Source: Haplomitrium mnioides (taxonomy: Eukaryota; Marchantiophyta; Haplomitriopsida; Calobryales). Taken from it: a stretch of 64,000 bases of DNA. Positions 57,442 through 64,000 of the stretch are shown here, piece by piece; the first letter of the stretch is position 1, and the number at the start of each line of letters is the position of its first letter. The notes beneath the pieces were generated by a model, which saw only the letters and a list, made by a program, of their open reading frames with translations, did no database searches and was not told where the DNA came from. The stretch covers positions 39,114 through 103,113 of the forward strand of contig JBNGIS010020584.1 in NCBI GenBank assembly GCA_049999725.1, written 5' to 3'. The position numbers and the translations under genes were made by a program.

Positions 57442-59283
57442 TGTCACGCCCCTCCTTCAAGCCTTAACCTCCAAAGGTGCCACTTTGGAAGGCAGGGGTG
57501 GATAAAACATGGGCTCACGTTCTTTTATAAGATGGCCTCGTTGCAAGTTATCTCTTTGAGGTCTTAGGGAGTTCCTCTTCACCTTACAGGCCTTTCCACT
57601 GATCAACAATTACTTCAACATCAATCATGCTCATTCATACACCATCCCGAAATACATACATACATACAAGTCCGAGGCACTTCTTGTGGCAATCCGAAGT
57701 ATATTTAAGGAGTCCAAAACTAGACCCAAACACGTTGCGTAGAAAATGGGAGTAAAATCCAACATCCAAAATACCAAGAGGTAATGTCAATAGTCCTCAC
57801 ACCCACTTTGCAGGGTTTTTCTAAGTTCCAAACAAGCCGAAATGCAGGTATACTTTGAATCCTAAGTGTTTTTTAGAAAATACAAACAGAAAGCAAATCT
57901 AGCTAGTACACACATACATAGACACACACACACACCCTGCGATCTACCAAAATTGTATGCCCTTCAATGTCGCAGAATCTGACCTTCCCAACAGACTTCT
58001 CTCCTCCTCAACCAACAATTCCAACCTTCCTTCAATCTCCCGTCCACACACCCCGTCTAGATAGTTTTTCAACTTCCGAGAATTCCTAAATTTACTTCCT
58101 CACGCTTGAAAGAGGTCTTCTTTTACTTTCACCTTTGGAAGACAGTCCTCTCGATTGCTGGCCACACACTCCACCCCGAACCTCGAAGGGATCTTCTCGG
58201 TAGTGCGTGAGCACTAACGCAACCACTCCGCTCTTGGCTCCACTTGATAGATTAGACCAAAAACACACTTTGAGCATTTCAAGGATTGATGCTCCTACTT
58301 AGATGATGTTGAGACGACCCCAAGGTCCCCCCTTGGTAACCTCTCCCAAATTCAAGACAGACACAACCCATTTTAGCTTCAAGTATCGATTCATTTCTCA
58401 ATGTTGGTCCACCCACCCGCAGAGATGAGTACACCAGGATCGTCCGAGACTTTAGAGCTTCCCACCTAGTGATTCTTGGTTCCCCTCCTGTCCACCTCCA
58501 CCCTTGCTAGCCCCCTGCACAAGTCTACTCGCTTCAAGTGAAGCTTCACTGGAAATTTTCCTTCCTTCTCTCGTTGCATCTTCCTATTCGAGATCGCTTG
58601 CAAATCTCTAGTTTGCATACACACCAGCCCTCTAAACGTCGCAGCGCATCAATCTTTACCCCCTTGCGCCCTATCCTTCTGGGTTTCCATTTCCCTTCAT
58701 AGTGGTTGTTCTTCCCGTAAGTAATGGTCTCCTAATGTGGAGACACATGTCCATACTATTTGAGGAATGATCCAAGGTTAATGGTTAGTTTCAAAGTTCA
58801 CTGAGACCTATTTCAAAATATTCTACAGATAGGTCCAAAGTATTCCACATACATGTCCAAGGTATTCCACGGATAAGTGAATTCGAAGAGAATCGCGGGA
58901 CCATAGAGTCTGAAGTTGACCACCGCATCCGAAGTTGACTGCTGCAATCACTCATAAGGCGTTGTCCACCACCGCTTTCCAAGTAGAAGTTGGAATGTCA
59001 CTCAACCTCAGATTTCAAAGTTGACCAGCAGACTGTTGAGTACGAAGTTGACCTCGAAACCCTTGAATCCAAAGTTGACTTGGTTCTGAAGGGCGCCGTC
59101 CGCCGCGGCTTTCCACGTGGAAGTTGGACCACCGCGTTGACTTGGGTTTCCGAAGTTGACCGCGGACTATGTCCGAAGATAACCTCGTAACCACTGAGTC
59201 CAAAGTTGACTTGGACCTAAAGGGCTCCATCCGCCAGCGCTTTCCAAGTGGAAGTTGGACTGCCACGCTGACTTGGGTTTCCG
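57442..59283 (-). repeat. Gypsy B2 5' LTR (copy D), truncated in U3
   Basis: It starts TGTCACGCCCCTCC on the plus strand. The family marker block lies at about 58190-58230. It ends in a W-box-like cluster where copy E begins, so part of U3 is missing. Confidence 0.8.
58916..59211 (+). promoter_or_regulatory. Cluster of eight TTGAC(C/T) motifs in LTR U3
   Basis: TTGAC followed by C or T starts at 58916, 58935, 59021, 59048, 59075, 59137, 59156 and 59206, all on the same strand. TTGAC(C/T) is the W-box core recognised by plant WRKY factors. The partial palindrome TTTCCACGTGGAAG or TTTCCAAGTGGAAG followed by TTGGAC occurs twice here (near 59110 and 59240). The two repeats of about 130 bp are related to the arrays at 32126-32755 and 63560-63900. 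Confidence 0.6.
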
Positions 59284-60599
59284 AAGTTCACCCCGCTCTT
59301 TTAGACCTTAACCCCCAAAATTGCCACTTTGGAAGAAGGGTGTGATAATCGGGGTCCTAGGTTTTTTTATGAGATGGCACTGGATCTAAATTATTACTTT
59401 CAGGTCTTAATGAGCTTGAACTTTGCTATGCAGACCTTTAGGCCTATCAACAAACACCCCGATAAACTAGTTTGCTCACTGATCAATACATCTGAAGTAT
59501 ATCTGGCTTACGAATCCGAAATATATTTTTGGAGTTTCAAAATAGACAAAGACTTCTTGCTTACGAAATGAAATCAAGATTCAAATGTGCAATACCAAGG
59601 GGACAAGGCCTACCGCTCTATCCCGCTATGGGGTGTTTCCTTAGGTTCTAATAGGCTGCGATTCGAGTTCACTCCGAATCCAAAGTATATTTCAGGAAAT
59701 CAAGGAATAGACAAATCTAACTACTACAACACGCACCTATTGCGCTTCACCATGAGTCCCTCGATTCTGAGTGACCCCAATGTCATAGGTTCCAACGTTC
59801 TCCAACAGCCTTCTCCAATCGTCAACAATAGTTCAACACTCCTTCAACACCTAACCCACACACCCCATCCAGATAGATTTTCCACCTCTATCACTAGAGG
59901 GTCTTGGATTTACTTCCACAAGATTGGAAGAGGTCAAATTAACTTCCACCTCAAGAAGGCAGTCCTCTTGACTGCTAGGCAACCCACTCCACCCAAAACT
60001 TTGACTTGATCTTTTGCGTAGTGTGTGGGCACTAACGCAACCACTCCTCTCTTGGTTCAGCTTGAATGTTAAGACGAGAAACATCCTCCGAACATTCATG
60101 GGATTGATGCTCGTGCACAGACAAATGTTGAGATTGCCCCACGATCCCCCCTTGGTTGCCTCTCCAAATTCAAGACAGAAAGAATTCCCTGTTGCTTTAA
60201 GTGTCGATCCACCTCCAACTGCTAGTCCACTTGCAGGGATGAGTACATTTGGATTGTATGATCCTCTAAGGCTCCATGCTTAGCAATTCTTTGTGCTCTC
60301 CAGTCCACCTCCATCCCTACGAGCCCTCCTGCATGAGTCTGTTTGCTCTAAGTAAAACTTCATTGGAATTCCCTTGCTGCATTTCATGTTCAAGATAATT
60401 CCCCAACCCACATTAACATCAATCCCCCATCCTTCAAAGAGAGACGATTTATTCCCCTCTTGGCTGCTTTGTTTCCTCCTGAAGCATTTCTTGTTTCCCC
60501 CCCTCTTCGCCATTATTCTTGTTAGTAACAGTTTGTTGACGCAATGACATCTATCTTTTGGGTGTCGAAGATTAGTTTGATTCGGTGGAGATTAGTCTA
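59284..60599 (-). mobile_element. B-family LTR (copy E), minus, U3 replaced
   Basis: It begins inside the LTR start (caccccgctc, then CTTAACCCCCAAAATTGCC) directly against copy D. It runs through TATGAGATGGC, TTTCAGGTCTTAATGAGC, the ACCATGAGTCCCTC block shared with copies A and B and the marker block at about 60007-60050. After a CGAAGATTAG block near 60570 it switches to plus-oriented array sequence. Confidence 0.75.
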
Positions 60600-61119
60600 C
60601 GGGTCCTTGCGGAGTTGTGGCAGACTCAGGGAGTCCGCGGATCTTTATGGAGAGATGGAGGGCCCGGGGTGTCAGCAAGGCTTCAGCGGAAACATGGCAG
60701 GCGCAGGAGACCCGCGAAGCTTTGCAGAAATGTGGCCGAAGAGGAGAGTCTGCGGCCTTCATCAGAACCTAAAGTCAGCGTGATGGTCAAACTCCCATAT
60801 TGAAAATGGCGTCGTACAGCAGCCTCTCGGATTATGTGGCATCAATGGAGGGCTTTGGGAGATTTAGTGGATACGTGGTGGCGCAACGTAGTCTGCTGGA
60901 TTCAATGGAGCAAGGTTAGCGCGTGAGTCCACCTTCCCCTTTGGAAACGGCGTCAAACGGCGCTCTTGCGGATTACGTGGCACTCAGCAAGGGTCTGTTG
61001 GATCCTTCGGGTTAGAGGGAGGTCAACCACGGAACAAAGTCAACGTGGCGTTCCACGTTCCCTTTTCAGAACAGCGTCGGACGACACTCCTATGGATTAC
61101 GTGGCACTCAGGGAGGGTT
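60600..61119 (+). repeat. Array-type U3 sequence, plus orientation, about 3 units
   Basis: It first resembles the 78-bp unit (ttgcgga-gttgtggc, cagggagtccgcggatc), then the 123-bp unit with anchors (gaaaatggcg, gaaacggcg, gaacagcg) at 60802, 60944 and 61069, 125-142 bases apart. AGTCAA/GGTCAA motifs recur. Confidence 0.75.
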
Positions 61120-61590
61120 GGTTGGATCCTTGCGGTCTTGAAGGGAGAGACTCAGACATGGTACAAGGACTTGCTCGACAACGTCAACAAGGATTGGCAT
61201 GCGTTCAAGGTAGCCTTCATTGCAGAATTCACAGGGATCCGCAAGGAGACAAAGGTGCTGATCAAAATGGGTCAGCCAAGGATGAAAAAGAAAGAGTCCG
61301 TGAGGAAATTCCTCCAACGATTCAAGAANNNNNNNNNNNNNNNNNNNNNNNNNNNNNNNNNNNNNNNNNNNNNNNNNNNNNNNNNNNNNNNNNNNNNNNN
61401 NNNNNNNNNNNNNNNNNNNNNNNNNNNNCCAGCCACTGACATAATGCTCATGGCCTTGTTCCTCACGGCTCTGCCCAAGGGAATTGAGACCTGGATAAGA
61501 CAAACCGATGCACAAACTCTTGAAGAAATGGTCAATGCAGCCCGATCCCATGTCAAGGCTGCAATTACAAGCTTCCGTTGGAAGGCAAGA
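61120..61590 (+). pseudogene. gag: Gypsy B-type Gag fragment (B4), interrupted by a gap
   Basis: It reads ILAVLKGETQTWYKDLLDNV, then DWHAFKVAFIAEFTGI, MGQPRMKKKESVRKFLQRFK, the gap, then PATDIMLMALFLTALPKGIE and ARSHVKAAITSFRWKAR. This is the central Gag domain, more open than in B1-B3 (Trp retained, no stop in view). It starts abruptly after array sequence and is cut by LTR F at 61591. Confidence 0.85.
61329..61428. other. Assembly gap of 100 N, probably a placeholder
   Basis: Comparison with B1 Gag (RFKKVSWKLNPPATD) indicates that only about 22 bases are missing between the flanks, so 100 N is probably a fixed-size placeholder. Confidence 0.9.
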
Positions 61591-62686
61591 TGTCGCTCCC
61601 CAGGTTCAGACCTTAACCTTTCTAGGTGCCACTTGGTTGCAGGGAAGGACAGATTCAGGGCTTTCAGGTTCTTTTCTGAGATGGCCCCTTGCCGGTTACC
61701 ACTTTGAGGCTCTAAGGATTCTTTCTTTCCTTTCCAGCCTTTAACGCACCACTCACTCTCTTCGCTTGATACTCAAGTCAATCAATCAATCATACATCCC
61801 AGGTCCACATTCATAACCCCCAGCTTATCTTCGTGTAATTCCTTCACTTTATTTCAAGGGCTCGAGGACTCAGACCCTGCCCTCTGAATTGTGCTTGGGA
61901 TAGAAGTGTGCCTGTGGCCTGCAACACCAAAGAATAATACAAAAGGTCCAGACTTCCCCTCTCAGGGTTGTCGCAGAATTGGTACAACTGCTCCTAACTA
62001 TTCTAGGATGGACTAATTCCTAAGCTATACCACCAGCTCAAAAACAAAGAGCATTTGCCTCCGGGATTTCAGATCTGTATCAAGGGATTGGACTCCCCCT
62101 TCACGCTGTTCCCAGGGTCTGCTCAACTGTCCTTTTGTGGCCTAATCCAATTGTCTATTGAATGCAAATACTCAATGCAAATCTAACTACACACAAATAC
62201 ACAAAGACATATATACTATGTACTGCAAGAAGAAACAAAGTCCTTGAAGGCCCTCTCAACAGATCCTTGCCAACTGATGCCTCCTTTCTGAATCCTTCAC
62301 TGCCTTAGAGACTGCAGCCCAACTCCCACCCACGCACCCTTCTCCAGATAGTCTTTTTAACTTCCATTGCGAGAAGCCGTGAATTTACTTCCTCAGGCTA
62401 GGAAGAGAGTTTCTTTCACCCCCACCTCTGGGAGGCAGCCTTCCCGACTGCAGGTAGGCCACTCCACCCTCGAGCCTTGAAGAGTCTTACCACGTAGTGC
62501 GCAGGCACTAACGCAGCCTCCCCCCTCTCAACTCCACTTGAAGAATCACACCAGGGTGTACTCCGAACACCCTGGGCTGATGCACTGGCACAAAGAATCA
62601 CCGAGACGACTCCAAGCTCCTCACTTGGCATACCTTTTCTTAGTTCTCGGTCTAGTCAGAATCCCTTCGAGCTAATGTATCGGTCC

Positions 62687-62786
62687 NNNNNNNNNNNNNN
62701 NNNNNNNNNNNNNNNNNNNNNNNNNNNNNNNNNNNNNNNNNNNNNNNNNNNNNNNNNNNNNNNNNNNNNNNNNNNNNNNNNNNNNN
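62687..62786. other. Assembly gap of 100 N
   Basis: Run of exactly 100 N inside LTR F, probably a fixed-size placeholder. Confidence 0.99.
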
Positions 62787-63559
62787 CCTCCAATCGCTCG
62801 TGCATCAACCCTTCACTTTTTGTAGTGACCCCTGCTATACTCTCCCCGGAGCTCGCGTGCCCTTGCAACCGATTGTTGATCAAGATAGTCCCGCTCCTCT
62901 TCACTGGACTTTGGCAGGTTTTCTCATTAGTAACCGTTTCTTGAGAAGTTGCCACCTGTTGGTTAGCCTGCGTTTCACGGGTATCAATTGAAGCATTCAG
63001 GATTAAGGAAGATTTTCGGAGAACTCTTGGCTGAACCTTGCCTTCGATTCGTAGTGCTCTCTTTTTCAGGTTTGCGATCAGGATCGCCTCGCCGTTTGGA
63101 CGCCTCAGCAATCCCGTCGCAATCTTGGTTCGATTCCCTTGAAGCATCAGTTCGAGCGCAGACCCGAAGTAGTTGTCGAGGAGGTCTTCCCGCAGACAAA
63201 TCCGAAGACATTTGCTTGGGATAGGATTGGATTCGTAGGTTGACCCCGTAGATTGGCCAACCATCGCATCTCGCGGGCAGATTCCTTGTTTTTCCTTGAT
63301 TCTCCTCGTTGCCATGCCCCCGCGATCACCCGCAGACCCTCGCAAGCTGTCATGCTTCCACAAGAGCTCACGGACCCCCGCTAGCTGCCACGTGCCCGAA
63401 AACTCCACCAGAACCGCGTCGTCAATCAGCAAAACTTCACCGTCGCCCTCAAGACACCGCAGGTCGCCACATGTCCGTGAACTCCCTCGAAACCCTGCCA
63501 TACTCTTCGGAATCCCGTTGTCGCCCTCGGAACACCACAGGTTTCCACGTGTTGTGCCT

Positions 63560-63900
63560 TCCATGTCATCCGCTAAGCGTCGTCCGCCGCCGCCCCGCAA
63601 AGGTGTAGGCGGACCGACGCCTTGACCAGACTCTGTAGTTGACCAGCGCTGACCCTGATCATCCCTCGGACCACCTCCAGTCGCCACGTCATCAGTCACT
63701 GCGCCGTCCGACGCCACCCCGCAAAGGGGTAGGCGGACCGACGCCTTGACCAGACTCCGTAGTTGACCCGCGCTGACCCTGAGCATCCCTCGAACCACCT
63801 ATAGTCGCCACATCATCCATCACTACGCCGTCCGACCCCGCCCTGCAAAGGGGTAGGCGGACCGACGCCTTGACTATCTTCCGCAGTTGACTTGCGCTGA
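63560..63900 (-). repeat. Tandem array, about 124-bp period, 2.8 copies, inside LTR F
   Basis: The anchor gcaaagg(t/g)gtaggcgg starts at 63597, 63722 and 63845 (steps 125 and 123). Each unit has CTTGAC(C/T) and GTTGAC(C/T) about 15-20 bases apart, six such motifs in all, and a gccacgtcatc block. The period and the motifs match the 32126-32755 array in reverse. Confidence 0.85.
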
Positions 63901-64000
63901 CCCTCTTCCACATATGCCACGTCATCCGCAAAACAAATCCCTCACTGAGTAAGAAATGTACCTGTCGTTGCCGTTTCGGCACCTGCTCGCAGTAGGAACT

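Larger units (their letters stand above)
54041..59283 (-). mobile_element. Ty3/gypsy element B2, 5' part only
   Basis: Minus-strand order is 5' LTR (57442-59283, truncated), primer site, gag, protease, acidic linker and the N-terminal part of RT. It stops at RT residue block DGYSRYNQI near 54045, where A3 begins. The rest of pol and the 3' LTR are missing. Confidence 0.85.
61591..64000 (-). mobile_element. B-family LTR (copy F), minus, runs off the window
   Basis: It starts TGTCGCTCCCCAGG directly inside the B4 Gag fragment (preceding bases CAAGA, a possible target duplication). It continues with CTTAACCTTTCTAGGTGCC, TTCTGAGATGGCC and the marker block near 62478-62520. In U3 it carries the inverse of the 78-bp type (about 63330-63560) and 123-bp type (63560-63900) arrays. 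The end lies beyond 64000. The long open frame at 62656-63798 is an artefact of the array and of the gap. Confidence 0.78.

Noticed and set aside
62656-63798. 380-residue open frame on the minus strand
   Set aside because: It crosses a 100-N gap and lies in LTR F over tandem array units whose translation repeats. No protein family motif; a by-product of GC-rich repeats.
1-64000. Integrated pararetrovirus or other viral genes
   Set aside because: All RT-bearing regions have LTRs or integrase in copia or gypsy order. No movement-protein or coat-protein motif of caulimovirus type was seen.
1-64000. CRISPR array, tRNA or rRNA genes
   Set aside because: No regularly spaced short repeats with unique spacers, and no tRNA cloverleaf or rRNA stretch was recognised by eye. 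A tRNA scan was not possible.

Overview
The window looks like repeat-rich nuclear DNA from a large-genome land plant. It holds nested and broken LTR retrotransposons of typical plant types: Ty1/copia with UBN2-like or CCHC Gag, Ty3/gypsy with a GPY/F-type integrase tail, and Ty3/gypsy of Tat/Ogre-like type with very long LTRs. I see no bacterial operon, no intact host gene, no tRNA or rRNA and no CRISPR array. Every coding region is a decayed element gene with stops, frameshifts or deletions. The species cannot be named from this sequence. Four N runs are assembly gaps (13800-14199, 50805-50904, 61329-61428, 62687-62786).

Layout. 345-4066: copia element A (minus), gag to RT, no RNase H. 4067-9515: mostly noncoding, with a copia-type LTR (6838-7132), a copia RT scrap (8300-8640, plus) and a gypsy integrase scrap (9150-9490, minus). 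9516-14823: gypsy element A2 (minus), with a 349-bp solo LTR of its own family inserted in the opposite orientation (11055-11403, target duplication GTATG). 16205-19036: long gypsy-B-type LTR (plus), followed by 3.8 kb of unrecognised sequence. 22858-31265: gypsy B1 (minus), with two roughly 2-kb LTRs and a pol that has lost RT. 31876-32755: two tandem arrays (78-bp and 123-bp periods) made of LTR U3-like modules. 33533-39088: copia B (minus), structurally complete, with both LTRs, PBS and 5-bp target duplication TTACG. 39383-48508: gypsy B3 (plus), with 5' LTR, PBS, an extra coiled-coil ORF upstream of gag, then gag and protease. 48509-50256: LTR of the B family (minus). 50257-54040: gypsy A3 (minus), joined abruptly to gypsy B2 (54041-59283, minus). 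59284-64000: further B-family LTRs, one with a gag scrap between them.

The genes do not form a host pathway. Each element once encoded the usual cycle: Gag particle, protease, reverse transcriptase/RNase H and integrase. The points of most interest are the solo LTR with its empty site visible in a paralogous copy, the amplified W-box-like modules in the B-family LTRs, the extra ORF in B3, an in-frame TAG at the same site between protease and RT in three B copies, and the recombined A3/B2 junction.
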